Positions 34,901-40,005 of a DNA stretch of 64,000 nt are shown here, piece after piece. How positions within the stretch are numbered: position 1 is the first letter of the stretch; each line of letters opens with the position of its first letter. The stretch is from NCBI RefSeq assembly GCF_963678635.1, contig NC_087062.1, forward strand, positions 91,179,845 through 91,243,844, written 5' to 3'. Origin of the DNA: Symsagittifera roscoffensis (Eukaryota > Xenacoelomorpha > Acoela > Convolutidae). Under the pieces are notes generated by a model. That model did not search any database and was not told where the DNA came from. It saw nothing but the letters and a program-made list of their open reading frames with translations. The translations under genes were made by a program, and so were the position numbers.

Positions 34901-37692
34901 TTTATTTGTATTTGAGCTAGTCGTTGAACTTTTTCTACTGTTTAGTATTGAGCTTAGTGAGGGTTCGTCATAACCTGACAAATCTTCGTCGATTGTGAAT
35001 GCCTTTGATGGTCTTTTCACTTTAGAAGCTGGCTTCGGTGTCGATGAGTCATCGTGAACCTCAACTGTATGAATTTTTCCATTAGGAATTACCGGCTTGT
35101 GGGCCTCTTGTTGCTCGTTTTCGACTGTTATGGAATTCTCGGCGTCGGAGCTTTTTATGCTATTATCGGTTGAGTCGAACGATCTTCCCATTTCAGACTG
35201 TTCTTGGCTGTTTTCTGTCGAAGATTCGAAGACTGCAGATTCTTCAAATTCATCTGGAACTTTTGGAATCTCGGTTGAATCGACTGCAGTGGAATTTGGG
35301 TCGGTCTCTGTTAGAACTTCTAATGCCTTTGCCGGAACTTCGAGTGTCTTCTCCAAGACTTCCAAAGCTTTTGTAGGAAGGTCTGGGGAATCTTTTGGAT
35401 GGTCTTCGTCATGTACTTCAGACAACTGCTTATCTGGTTTGCTTTCATCGGATTTCTTTACAGTGATCACATTGGCCATGTTTTCTTCTGAGTTTGCTTT
35501 CTTTTTTATGGTTCCAAAATTGTCATCTTCATCATTTTCAGGCTCTTCCTGAATTGCACTGATTTCTCTTCTGCTAGAATCAGTTGGGTACATCATATCA
35601 ATCGTATCTAGCATGTATGCCGCTCTCAGGCGTCTCGTCTCCTCGATTAGACATAGCATCTCGAGTAAACTGTGTCTTTCCACACAAGAGATTTTGACGC
35701 CATACACTTTTCGTAGCTTCTTGTACCACTTTTTGTCCCAGTGTAAAGAGATGACAAATCTGTGGCCTTCAGGGCCGTCTAGTTGGTACAAATTAAGTTC
35801 ACCTTTACATCGCTCCCAGTTTCCGCCCATAAGTATCTTGAAATCGGTCGTCATCTCGATTCTGCCCACCAATTCGTTGTCGTTGAGAATATTCGCTATT
35901 TTGTCGTGTTTGACAATGTAGACCAAAGTTCCGAGAACTTTGCCGCCGAATTCGCCACTTCGTTGTAGTGACGGGTAAAAATCCGAATTGTACGATCGCA
36001 AAGACATTTTATTAAATTTTGAAATAGGTACAAGTTAATATCTCTGAATACTTTGACGTGTACCGAGAGAGCGAACTGAAATGAAAGGCTTTGATTTACC
36101 TTGTGTCAATACTTGCCACTTTGAGAAGCAAATTTGATCCTGAGAACAATTGCCTTGTTGTTATACGTACAGTAAAAAAGTATTATGTCCGGCAGAATTT
36201 CATTTTAGCAGTTCAATTTGGGCGTAATAATTTCGTTGGTATAAAGCTTACGGATTTAATTAGAAAATATTAAGCAGCTCCGAAGTTGGAATTGTTAATG
36301 TTTGGATACATGGTATTGTGTAGACATCCCGATCATGAGGTTTGCATGCAATATTGAAGGAAGGTGAAAATTCATTTGTTTGCGCTCAAACTAGGCCGAG
36401 ATAACACACTTGGGCAAACGTATAAACCGAAGTAGCTCATGTTTGATTTTTGTCCGAATCAGCTCTATTATACAATTCAGACGAAGATTTTCTCCCATCA
36501 ATTTTACCCTGTCAGTCAATTTGAAACTGACTTCAATAGTAACTGCGGTTTAAAATCGATCTAGAAAATGATTGGAAGGCTAATATTTGGCCTTCCTTTT
36601 ATAGTATATTAGTTAGGGTTATTCAACAAATCATACCAAAAGCATTTGCTCGAAGGTTGTTGCCTACTAGAATTGACGTTATGATTAAAAATAACTTGTC
36701 TGCTTGCAATTTAGCTATAAACAACATTATAACCACAAAATATAGTCATGAAAGTTTAATTTTGTTTAGAAAATGACGAAAAGGACAATGACCACCAATT
36801 GACAGAAAGTGATTCCTCGTTTATTCCTGTAACCGAAAATCCTCCAGATGAAAATGCACAAATTTCCGAAGAATCGAACTCCGTCTCAGTTTTGGACCCT
36901 AGTACTGTCAAAAACACTCCGGCAGACCTACCGCAGTCGCCGCCCGAGGTTCCAGACGAGCCACCGGAAGACCCGCTTGAAGCTAGCAACGCCTTTGAAC
37001 AGGAGCGCATGGTAGGCGGGTCGTCTCTTCCTGCTTTGAGGTCGGCCTCGCCCCAGAGTTCTGGTGAGCCAGATGTTCCGATGCCTTCGCCTCGAACTAA
37101 TCAGACGTCGCCAGGAGAGAATGAAGATCCGAAGAAAGAAGCAGTGGAAAAAGACGAAGATGACGTTGAGGCGGAGCTGAATGAAGTATTGCAGAAAGAT
37201 TCAGATGCTAAGACAGAACGAATATTCGAAGATTCAGATTCAGATGATTCACTATTTGGCAGTTCGCTTGCGACCTCGAAGGCTAAAAAAGAGTTAGTTC
37301 CACCAAAATAATCCGTTGAAATATGAAAAAATCAGATTCTGAATGACTGACGACTGATAAAATGGATTCTATTTCTGATTCTGGCTGTACTTAATTTCAA
37401 TTTTTGTACTTGTTTTTTAATTTGTTTTAGAAGTAGCCCAGCGAAAGAAAGCTCAGCCCAGCAACCACAGGTAATAACTTGCAATGCTAAATTGAATAGA
37501 AGGAACCGTTTTTCTTAGCTCCAATAAGTATTTTATTTATTCCAGAACTCAGAAAGAGACACTTTACCACCGGCAGATGACAAAAAGAGCCGAAAAAATC
37601 ACCTGCCCCATTGTTTCCAAGTCCCGAAAAAATCACCTGCCCCATTGTTTCCAAGTGACGACGAAGATGATGATCTTGATTGGCTGAAGTAG
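225..37692 (+). CDS. FKBP15: FKBP15 (WAFL)-like gene, 3' part, 14 exons; N-terminus outside window
   Basis: Exons: 225-392, 8220-8366, 8678-8900, 9373-9593, 12870-13070, 17442-17537, 20440-20640 (copy), 25012-25107 (copy), 25240-25338, 25622-25729, 29932-30868, 36770-37292, 37431-37470, 37546-37692. All introns are GT..AG, phases agree, and the sum is 3207 nt (1068 residues plus stop). Family knowledge: FKBP15 is an FKBP-domain and WH1-like coiled-coil protein linked to actin and early-endosome transport. Seen here: the MQNIHRVVQ and ENERLKKE coiled coil, the VKKIMNTIFQVL segment, long Glu/Asp/Ser-rich stretches and the C-terminus SPAPLFPSDDEDDDLDWLK, all matching the family in order. The FKBP domain must lie upstream of position 1. 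Oddities: exons 5-6 are tandemly duplicated in frame, a satellite captures the exon 11 acceptor, and the last exon holds a 34-bp duplication. Other coiled-coil proteins would not share the DWL tail, so the assignment is strong. Confidence 0.88.
454..656. repeat. Fold-back (MITE-like) element, G/C-tract termini, copy 1
   Basis: It begins GGGCTCTTTTTCCTTTTCCC and ends with the reverse complement (GGGAAAAGGAAAAAGAGCC). It is flanked by TGAATTT on both sides, consistent with a target duplication shared with the neighbouring copy. No ORF. Confidence 0.75.
664..878. repeat. Fold-back (MITE-like) element, G/C-tract termini, copy 2
   Basis: Same terminal inverted repeats and interior as 454-656, directly adjacent, with a G run of more than 20 bases near 843-863. 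Fragments of the same termini recur at 10170-10200, 10880-10910, 17965-17990 and 55730-55760. Confidence 0.75.
955..1165 (+). repeat. Dispersed repeat family R, diverged copy
   Basis: It aligns by eye with the satellite core at 25990-26170: shared blocks include the GGTTGACCAAATTGAT-like, CAAATTTTCTGCGCCGC-like and AAAAAGGCGTTTT segments in the same order, then a GCTCGCTCCC(T)CCTCAAAATTA-like end. Non-coding. Confidence 0.6.
1407..1496 (-). repeat. Dispersed repeat family R, inverted fragment split by LTR element 1
   Basis: The segment CAGCGGATTTAGGGGGGACG through AAAGGGTCCCCCCTTTGTGC matches the end seen at 46029-46110. It appears to continue after the LTR element at 7764 (TTTTGGCTGACGCG...), matching the continuation near 46120-46160. 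Confidence 0.6.
1497..1747 (+). repeat. 5' LTR of element 1
   Basis: TG...CA borders. It contains a tandem duplication of about 46 bp (ACCAGTTTTGAGTTTATG... at 1508 and again, slightly changed, at 1553). A GAAATAAAAGAG motif near 1645 is a candidate polyadenylation signal. Confidence 0.9.
1747..4170 (+). CDS. Gag-protease-reverse transcriptase part of element 1 (broken at 3' end)
   Basis: The start ATG at 1747 uses the last base of the LTR, so the reading frame runs through the primer-binding site; the frame is open further upstream but that part is LTR. Seen: an RGxGRGRGG-like basic stretch, a variant zinc finger (CYNC..), then a canonical CCHC knuckle CNSCRKLGHFERTC at residue ~294; aspartic protease active site WIDSGSP (Asp ~403) and later ILGRDLMG; reverse transcriptase with SPIFITVKKDGSIKLALESR, LDFTYAYGQV and the catalytic FIDD at residues 709-712. 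A frame change near 4166 brings a stop at 4168-4170 just before RNase H. Confidence 0.88.
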   Translation: MAQPAEKKGGGKNPLNVVAFWETRTPEPPVYWEEWIIKFHWGMIAKYDIDPDYFYFASTLNAAAITALPEEVNGKNRIDSEKKLKSNLYLCIGDEAQRIFKARKLTVNIKTERYPRVLDEMQNVFQRERNVTHERGLFYGRKQRENETFEKFHAELSALAGRCDFANAAENVRVIFIMNMRESDCQRELSRSTKLPEEVYRIALSYERGERAYKSYTGKPASSAPAISIKQEPVNNIRRGQGFFRGRGRAGRGGYTQGSISSGGSGNTRRCYNCDAPNFTLDHIASCPAKGATCNSCRKLGHFERTCRGFRRGTNQWRGRGRVGLVWEENEHHQSTQNVNELNEDPISWVNQQRCGENESMTSGSDDYMVMSIKRKKNETELKIPGARVQVEMSGKKMWLWIDSGSPVTIFSINDLKTTLGKANIQLQPSKKEFLDYNNNRINILGKVTVMMSLNGWAAPARVSVISGNHQSILGRDLMGTLGLELVQRKKVMGITGEGTSQEEEEYDKLQTYFCKLYPNLFTRIGKIRNAKVRAEFFENLTPIQQKGRRVPISLQEKVDKEIHRLINEGHIIKLQECSDKYFVSPIFITVKKDGSIKLALESRELNKQVHKNKYQMPNIDELIDGVSQIIAEKKSGNVYFTTLDFTYAYGQVALEQKTSEQCNFSLVGGKSTGSYRFKNGFYGLTSMPAEFQKVIDNLLKEFPQANAFIDDILIASKGTKIEHIALVEKILKKLDVSNGALKLRKCEFAKTECEWLGFRIGESGITPLVRKTQAVEDLKTPKSRKQLKSLMGSLHSLHKFYPNLTS
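1748..1760 (+). promoter_or_regulatory. Primer-binding site of element 1
   Basis: TGGCGCAGCCAGC follows the 5' LTR with no spacer. Eight bases are shared with element 2's site. The gag ATG overlaps it. Confidence 0.6.
4167..6214 (+). pseudogene. RNase H and integrase N-terminal part of element 1 (frame-shifted)
   Basis: RNase H homology resumes in another frame at 4167 (CDASHM near 4318-4335), shifts again near 4333, and then stays open to 6214: STNELELLAVVWATEHF and ISDHKALLTLLN are RNase H motifs. Next comes a low-complexity Lys/Asn/Tyr-rich linker of about 300 residues and the integrase HHCC zinc domain (LHYNHHG, then CKSCLEAGK). The first catalytic Asp is in QLDFWG. A third frame change lies near 6050, in a run of A. 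Confidence 0.82.
6033..7340 (+). pseudogene. Integrase core and C-terminal tail of element 1
   Basis: The integrase core continues in a new frame: VAVDTFSHWPSAYV, second catalytic Asp in HMDQATGF, catalytic Glu in RATGMVERTIGS. The tail is basic and proline-rich, with repeated DPK motifs. TGA at 7056-7058 is in frame with a further open stretch (acidic DESEDDDDEYDSEWE, then basic) to the stop at 7338-7340. A run of about 18 G at 7296-7314 lies in this stretch and is a likely place for length error. Confidence 0.8.
7513..7763 (+). repeat. 3' LTR of element 1
   Basis: Near-identical to 1497-1747. No clear polypurine tract directly precedes it (the flank is TGGTTGCCCGAA); a purine-rich stretch GAGAAAAGGAGAAAGG lies about 140 bp upstream at 7361-7376, which is odd for this class. 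Confidence 0.88.
7764..8219. other. Intron 1 right part
   Basis: Remainder of the R-family repeat interrupted by element 1 (to about 7830), then a tRNA-Ala-like gene (7871-7943), then AT-rich sequence with no coding signal up to exon 2. Confidence 0.6.
7871..7943 (+). tRNA. tRNA-Ala(AGC)-like gene
   Basis: Cloverleaf by eye: acceptor AGGGATG / CATCTCC (first pair A-C mismatched), D arm GCTC AATTGGTA GAGC, anticodon stem CGCGC / GCGCG with loop TTAGCAT (anticodon AGC), T arm CGGGG ATCGATG CCCCG, discriminator A. Both internal promoter boxes are intact and very close to eukaryotic tRNA-Ala. The acceptor mismatch and lack of a T4 run just downstream leave room for a pseudogene. Confidence 0.8.
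8220..8366 (+). CDS. FKBP15: FKBP15-like exon 2
   Basis: Acceptor TTTTAAG precedes 8220 and donor GTACAT follows 8366; 147 nt, phase 0 to 0. It encodes ENERLKKESDEARATV through NQKYLEQSNIMLEQRNESFQ, closely matching the NxRYVEQSN-type coiled coil of FKBP15. Confidence 0.88.
8678..8900 (+). CDS. FKBP15: FKBP15-like exon 3
   Basis: Acceptor GTTTAG precedes 8678 and donor GTAGCT follows 8900; 223 nt, phase 0 to 1. It encodes heptad-rich coiled coil (ITQLEQEKTQMLNELNSLNN and onward). The start is set by the frame carried over from exon 2. Confidence 0.85.
9164..9247 (+). repeat. 21-bp tandem repeat, 4 units
   Basis: The unit TCGTATCTGTGATTGGCTTAA is repeated four times, the last slightly changed. 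Each carries GATTGGC, the inverted CCAAT-type motif also found in the fold-back elements. It lies in the FKBP15 intron 8901-9372. Confidence 0.85.
9373..9593 (+). CDS. FKBP15: FKBP15-like exon 4
   Basis: Acceptor CATTGTAG precedes 9373 and donor GTACAG follows 9593; 221 nt, phase 1 to 0. Coiled coil continues (ELEEDVAKLKQAYREQRAAR to EMEDLRKLHE). Confidence 0.85.
9809..9880 (-). tRNA. tRNA-Glu(CTC), copy 1
   Basis: On the minus strand it starts TCCCAGATGGTCTAGCGG and has anticodon loop CTCTCAC (anticodon CTC), T arm CCGGGTTCGACTCCCGG, acceptor TCCCAGA / TCTGGGA and discriminator A. A TTTTT terminator follows directly (A run on the plus strand at 9802-9806). All stems pair, so it looks functional. 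Confidence 0.95.
10050..10970. repeat. SINE-like sequence within G-tract repeat sequence, unit 1
   Basis: G-tract repeat ends at 10165-10200 and 10883-10910 bracket a compound repeat. Inside, 10460-10830 has a tRNA-like head with a good B box GGGTTCGAATCCC (10488-10500), followed by two related blocks containing AAATCAAGAGACTACGGGG (near 10635 and 10778). Short ORFs here are by-products. Copied near 17845-18760. Confidence 0.55.
11326..11439. repeat. Fold-back element, 41-bp arms
   Basis: Left arm ACCGCGTATTCAGACAC...AATCGAGA pairs with right arm TCTCGATT...GTGTCTGAATACGCGGT with few mismatches and a spacer of about 32 bp. CCAATCAGAATCGAGA lies in the arm. Copied near 19118-19231. Confidence 0.8.
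11548..11981. repeat. Fold-back (MITE-like) element, CAAGCCGACG termini
   Basis: Left end CAAGCCGACGAGACTTCAAG, right end its near reverse complement CTTGAAGTCCCGTCGGCTTG. The interior is AT-rich with no ORF. Copied near 19340-19773. Confidence 0.75.
12020..12441. repeat. Two adjacent fold-back elements (12020-12219, 12241-12441)
   Basis: Both start CAGTATTTAGACA(A/G)CCGCG and end near the reverse complement, with an inner pair CCAATCAGAATCGAGAC / CTCGATTCTGATTGG. Each is about 200 bp and preceded by GGTTACAT. They are related to 11326-11439. Unit 2 has a single, hybrid copy at 19811-20011. Confidence 0.8.
12870..13070 (+). CDS. FKBP15: FKBP15-like exon 5, first copy
   Basis: Acceptor GTTGCAG precedes 12870 and donor GTTAGA follows 13070; 201 nt, phase 0 to 0, 67 residues. 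It encodes SEIESWKLRVEQQRKQ to QRADQLQLE, including the ESQWRLKCDKMV segment that matches the family's TQWEAKCEHLL-type block. Confidence 0.87.
13463..13857. repeat. Fold-back (MITE-like) element, CTCATGCTTGAAGGACCG termini
   Basis: CTCATGCTTGAAGGACCGAA at the left is matched by TTCGGTCCTTCAAGCATGAG at the right, about 395 bp in all. Inner CCAATCA / TGATTGG. No ORF. Copied near 21032-21427. Confidence 0.8.
14036..14267 (+). mobile_element. tRNA-derived SINE with 13-bp target duplication, copy 1
   Basis: The SINE body 14049-14254 is flanked by ACCAAAGCCTAAG on both sides (14036-14048, 14255-14267). The head (GAGCAGTCGTGGTCAAGTGG, then B box CGTTCGAATCC) resembles a tRNA of the Ser/Leu class. 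A unique GC-rich body (ACGGCTGGAGGGGTCCCAGC...) follows, then an A-rich tail. This is the hallmark of LINE-driven retroposition. Confidence 0.88.
14761..15105. repeat. Fold-back element, CTCATGCGCGAAGGACCG termini
   Basis: Left CTCATGCGCGAAGGACCGAA pairs with right TTCGGTCCTTCGCGCATGAG. It is a relative of 13463-13857 (same GAAGGACCGAA core). A partial repeat of the right end follows near 15115-15290, giving two TAGATTCGGCCAATATCAAT blocks. Copied near 22329-22673. Confidence 0.78.
15300..17441. other. Intron sequence, T-rich, no gene
   Basis: No coding ORF. It holds degraded copies of a dispersed repeat around 15725-15850 and 16240-16400 (TTGATC(C/T)AGTTTTC.TAAATTGGG, then ATTTTATCAA), and a short perfect inverted repeat TTTGATTGGCTAATACTAGCC/CCAATCAAA at 15600-15630. 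The equivalent stretch in unit 2 is 22870-25011. Confidence 0.6.
17442..17537 (+). CDS. FKBP15: FKBP15-like exon 6, first copy
   Basis: Acceptor TTTTTTAG precedes 17442 and donor GTACAT follows 17537; 96 nt, phase 0 to 0. It encodes 32 coiled-coil residues (ASKAKTSASELHTSLNTAQR and onward). Confidence 0.8.
17605..17676 (-). tRNA. tRNA-Glu(CTC), copy 2
   Basis: Identical to 9809-9880, displaced by 7796 bp in the second unit of the tandem duplication, with the same TTTTT terminator. Confidence 0.95.
20440..20640 (+). CDS. FKBP15: FKBP15-like exon 5, second (duplicated) copy
   Basis: Same sequence as 12870-13070, with identical splice sites, lying in the second unit of the tandem duplication. 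If spliced in with its partner at 25012-25107 it adds 99 residues in frame. It could also be an alternative or unused copy, or an assembly duplicate. Confidence 0.7.
21607..21835 (+). mobile_element. tRNA-derived SINE, copy 2 (carried by the tandem duplication)
   Basis: Same element and target duplications (21607-21619, 21823-21835) as 14036-14267, with a shorter A tail. It was copied with the unit, not inserted anew. Confidence 0.88.
25012..25107 (+). CDS. FKBP15: FKBP15-like exon 6, second (duplicated) copy
   Basis: Same sequence as 17442-17537 with the same acceptor and donor; phase 0 to 0. The next exon (25240) follows after a 132-bp intron. Confidence 0.7.
25240..25338 (+). CDS. FKBP15: FKBP15-like exon 9 of window
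   Basis: Acceptor AATATTAG precedes 25240 and donor GTAAGT follows 25338; 99 nt, phase 0 to 0. It encodes the end of the coiled coil, ELELSELRRDINLLVEELAN to TPEVLLPE. Confidence 0.82.
25622..25729 (+). CDS. FKBP15: FKBP15-like exon 10 of window (conserved VKKIMN segment)
   Basis: Acceptor GATTTAG precedes 25622 and donor GTAAGC follows 25729; 108 nt, phase 0 to 0. It encodes VKKIMNTIFQVLMKHI and SQYTGTSLLAFMKQVIK, the best conserved segment after the coiled coil in this family. Confidence 0.87.
25925..29978 (+). repeat. 406-bp satellite, 10 units, including part of an FKBP15 exon
   Basis: Units start at CTAGGATTTTCTCG at 25925, 26329, 26734, 27136, 27542, 27948, 28354, 28760, 29166 and 29573, and the last ends at 29978 where the true exon continues; unit lengths are 402-407. 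Each contains an R-family repeat core, an intron segment, two 3' splice sites (ATTGCAG, CATTTCAG) and the first ~47 nt of exon 29932-30868. In every upstream copy the exon piece runs into TAA after about 29 codons. CTAG occurs at both unit borders, a likely microhomology. The 69-residue ORFs in each unit are by-products. Confidence 0.95.
29932..30868 (+). CDS. FKBP15: FKBP15-like exon 11 of window (acidic region)
   Basis: Acceptor CATTTCAG precedes 29932 and donor GTGAGT follows 30868; 937 nt, phase 0 to 1. An alternative acceptor, ATTGCAG before 29911, is also in frame and would add seven residues. It encodes DVTISVSSGK, then about 300 residues rich in Glu, Asp and Ser with a short NSDPEE/NSDPED duplication, fitting the disordered acidic region of the family. 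The upstream intron is filled by a satellite made partly from this exon's own 5' end. Confidence 0.83.
30869..34180. other. FKBP15 intron, left part: inverted repeat and tRNA-like fragments, no gene
   Basis: Contains a large inverted repeat (31316-31601), two tRNA-like pieces (31255-31320 and 32336-32412, the latter with B box GGTTCGATTCC at 32389-32399) and a dispersed-repeat copy (33180-33740) matching 43080-43700. ORFs are short and unsupported. Confidence 0.55.
31316..31601. repeat. Large inverted repeat with internal duplication
   Basis: Left arm 31316-31403 pairs with right arm 31510-31601 (for example TTATTGCACTGTATAGAGCT against AGCTCTATACAGTGCAATAA). The loop holds a second copy of the TGTATAGAGCT...CAACCAGAGAC block (near 31446-31503). 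A tRNA-like piece abuts the left arm. Confidence 0.75.
34181..36007 (-). CDS. Uncharacterised intronless gene nested antisense in an FKBP15 intron (608 aa)
   Basis: One continuous frame of 608 codons on the strand opposite its host. I do not recognise the family. Residues ~1-150 look globular (VLGTLVYIVKHDKI, ILMGGNWERCKGELNLYQLD, RFVISLHWDKKWYKKLRKVY). Residues ~150-480 are polar and low-complexity, rich in Ser, Glu, Asp, Lys, with an imperfect KALEVL repeat near 220-240. Residues ~500-608 look globular again (VLTRDRRLVPIYDVINCLLE, ENQIMEFVYFLQKPVNLELR). No signal peptide or membrane segment is evident. Lack of introns in an intron-rich region suggests a retrocopy or an old single-exon gene. 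Length and composition argue against a chance ORF; whether it is expressed is unknown. Confidence 0.7.
   Translation of the reverse strand: MSLRSYNSDFYPSLQRSGEFGGKVLGTLVYIVKHDKIANILNDNELVGRIEMTTDFKILMGGNWERCKGELNLYQLDGPEGHRFVISLHWDKKWYKKLRKVYGVKISCVERHSLLEMLCLIEETRRLRAAYMLDTIDMMYPTDSSRREISAIQEEPENDEDDNFGTIKKKANSEENMANVITVKKSDESKPDKQLSEVHDEDHPKDSPDLPTKALEVLEKTLEVPAKALEVLTETDPNSTAVDSTEIPKVPDEFEESAVFESSTENSQEQSEMGRSFDSTDNSIKSSDAENSITVENEQQEAHKPVIPNGKIHTVEVHDDSSTPKPASKVKRPSKAFTIDEDLSGYDEPSLSSILNSRKSSTTSSNTNKPRGIYGSSDGITIDAKSKSSPQNQKQSFTKSLPHFDNPESTKRPNRKYETINSVIFDGPKSKPPSVLARLFARMKRNKSKTQSLKTPNNQSMSSRLALHETSSLKSAVSYDAMSLTSFGTLKESTYTLQGTRHYDRKFFKRRPASMHVLTRDRRLVPIYDVINCLLEFHDVMKPVKIIGVNSETPHSEDLAENQIMEFVYFLQKPVNLELRLTRKDYVLYNSVVKLRSFSSTELKILLA
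36008..36769. other. Intron remainder / upstream region of the nested gene
   Basis: AT-rich, no coding signal. The promoter of the antisense nested gene should lie here, but I see no clear TATA box or other diagnostic motif. Confidence 0.4.
36770..37292 (+). CDS. FKBP15: FKBP15-like exon 12 of window
   Basis: Acceptor TTGTTTAG precedes 36770 and donor GTTAGT follows 37292; 523 nt, phase 1 to 2. It encodes a Pro/Ser/Glu/Asp-rich stretch ending in DSDSDDSLFGSSLATSKAKK. Without splicing, the frame would stop at 37309-37311. The donor is chosen because it alone keeps the frame with the next two exons. Confidence 0.8.
37431..37470 (+). CDS. FKBP15: FKBP15-like exon 13 of window (micro-exon, 40 nt)
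   Basis: Acceptor TGTTTTAG precedes 37431 and donor GTAATA follows 37470. It has phase 2 to 0 and encodes about 13 residues (SSPAKESSAQQPQ). It is supported by phase agreement on both sides. Confidence 0.7.
37546..37692 (+). CDS. FKBP15: FKBP15-like terminal exon
   Basis: Acceptor TTATTCCAG precedes 37546 and the stop is TAG at 37690-37692. It ends in KKSPAPLFPSDDEDDDLDWLK, the conserved C-terminal signature. A direct 34-bp tandem duplication (period from 37592 to 37626) lies in the coding part, so the first copy is read in a different frame from the second. Confidence 0.85.
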   Translation, partial: NSERDTLPPADDKKSRKNHLPHCFQVPKKSPAPLFPSDDEDDDLDWLK

Positions 37693-37706
37693 CTGACCCC
37701 TTTTCA

Positions 37707-37712
37707 AATAAA
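37707..37712 (+). terminator. Polyadenylation signal of the FKBP15-like gene
   Basis: AATAAA starts 14 bases after the stop codon of the terminal exon, and is the first such hexamer downstream. The cleavage site is not visible. Confidence 0.6.
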
Positions 37713-39129
37713 TGACTGTTCAAACCCTTACCTTGAAAAATAGTCTATATACAAACCATTCCGTAACTGAAAAGTATATATGGTCTCATAAGAGATTGAC
37801 TCAAATTATTTATTTATCATTTTGATAACATCAATACTGAAAATAGTGTCCGAATCAGTAAATTTTCTTTAGTCATGTTTCATAGTCTAGTTAAGAGTAA
37901 TGAGCGTAGTGAAAACTTATACAGGTCTTGCTGAATTTTTTTGTTTTTTTTTCAGGAAAAAGTCTTAAAAATATTGATGCACTTTTTGAGCTCAATTGAA
38001 ATTCATCTGCTGAAAGTGACGTAAATAGCACTCTCCAAATACCAACATGGAAATGGCGCGAAAAACGTGAACGATTTCTAGTTTTGAAAGTGGAAATTAT
38101 TTTTAAGATTTCCCAGCGGATTAAAAACTTCACCTGTTGATCCAGTTTTCTCAAGTTGGGTTCATGTTATCAAAAAAGTGCCGGTCATGAACTGATGTAA
38201 TACAAAAAACAGCAATAAAAAAAGTTCAAGTTTAGCTTGCGAGATAAAAAAACTCGACTTTAATACTCGCTTTTACCCGGCTAATTTCTGCCTAATGAAA
38301 CAACATGTATATATATTTTATTTCACTGATTTGTTGCTGAGAACAGTTTTAAAGAGTAATGATTGTAATGAAGACTCTTAGATAGGTCTTGGTGATTTTT
38401 TTTACAGGAAAATGTGCGTAAAAGTCTCTATTAATTACAGATGTGCATTCATACATAATGGTGCATTTATGAATGCACTTAGGTATATATGAGTTCAAGT
38501 GAATTTCATCTGCTGAAAGTTACGGAAAAAGCACTCTCCAAATACGAACGTGGAAATGGCGCAAAAAACGTGAACTAATTAAAGTTTCGAAGCTGTTTTT
38601 AGATTTCCAGCGGAATAAAAACTTTACCTGTTGATCAAGTTTTCTCAGGTTGGGTTCATGTTATCAAAAAAGCGCCAATCATAAACCGTTCTAGAAATTC
38701 AAAGAGCTTAAAGGTCAACTATTTTTTCTTTGAAATTCGAAAGTTGAGGTTTATTGGTGTTTTTTTATGTTTACTTGAGTTCATTACTCTTTTCCAATCT
38801 TCGATTGGCTATGTTTAGTTGACGAGACCAGATTTAGGGTGTTTATAGATTTTTTTAGTAATCATAAAATGAGTGGCTCTGTCTTCGCCTACGAATCGAA
38901 AAGACGGTGTTTCGAGGCCCACGAAGATCGGTGTTCGTTGCCTGTTGAACTTAGCCCAGAAAAATGACAAAAAAATACATGTCATTACACCGAAGACTTT
39001 AGTCAAGGTGTTATGGTATCGTGTAACGGGTTTTTTTTTATGTTGTCTGTTGTCAAGTGTCGACAAATAACGTCCACAGTTATCAATTATCATGTGGGCT
39101 GGACTATATCGCGCTATGTCACGTGATTG

Positions 39130-39448
39130 CGTATGTTTGTTTCTTTATTTGTTCATCTTTATTTATTTAATTATCTGTTCTTCTATTTATTTAATTATGT
39201 TTAGTTTGCTTATATTTATTTATAATTTATGTATGTACATATTTATTTTTGTTTATTTTTATCACGTGTTTTGTTTATTTATTTAATTATTCTTTCTTTC
39301 ATTTAGTTTTGCTTTTATTATTTCTGCGTGTGTATTTATTTAATTTATTTATTTTCATTTATTTATATTATGGGTCTGTTTGTTTGGTTATTTGTTCATA
39401 TATTTTTTTTCATGTCTATTTAATTATTTGTACATTTCACTTTTGCTT

Positions 39449-39483
<35 letters not shown>

Positions 39484-39810
39484 TGTATTTATTTATGTAT
39501 TTATTTATTTATTTATGTATTGATTTATTTTTTTATTGCTTATTTATTTATCAGGTGTGTTTTGTTTATTTGTTGATATTTATTTCTATATTTATTTAAT
39601 TATTCTTTCTTTCATTTAGTTTTGCTTTTATTATTTATGTATGTGTATTTATTTCATTTATTTATTTTCATTTATTCATATTATGGGTCTGTTTGTTTGG
39701 TTATTTGTTCATATATTTTTTTTCATGTCTATTTAATTATTTGTACATTTCACTTTTGCTTTTATTTATTTATTTATTTATTTATTTATGTATTTATTTA
39801 TGTATTTATG
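39130..39810 (+). repeat. TTTA-type simple repeat with internal ~310-bp duplication
   Basis: Dense TTTATTTATTTA runs and variants. The segment TATTATGGGTCTGTTTGTTT to ACTTTTGCTTTTATTTATTT occurs twice, near 39366-39450 and 39680-39765. Confidence 0.85.
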
Positions 39811-40005
39811 ACAAATTTTTAATTACTGTAATATTGTTGCATTTATTTCTGAGCGAATGTTCGTTATCATAGCCCACGTCTGAGCAGAGCGATGTTATTA
39901 TTTATATTGGTTTTCACAAATATATTTTTGCAATGTACTTTTTTCCGTAGTTCAAATTTATTGTAATGGTTTCTATAACACAATGATGGTGATATAATTT
40001 TTTTT

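Noticed and set aside
35097-35552. 151-codon ORF opposite the nested 608-codon gene
   Set aside because: Shadow of the Ser/Glu-rich middle of the minus-strand gene.
39092-39822. Membrane-protein-like ORFs rich in Phe, Leu, Ile and Tyr
   Set aside because: Direct translation of a TTTA simple repeat in several frames.
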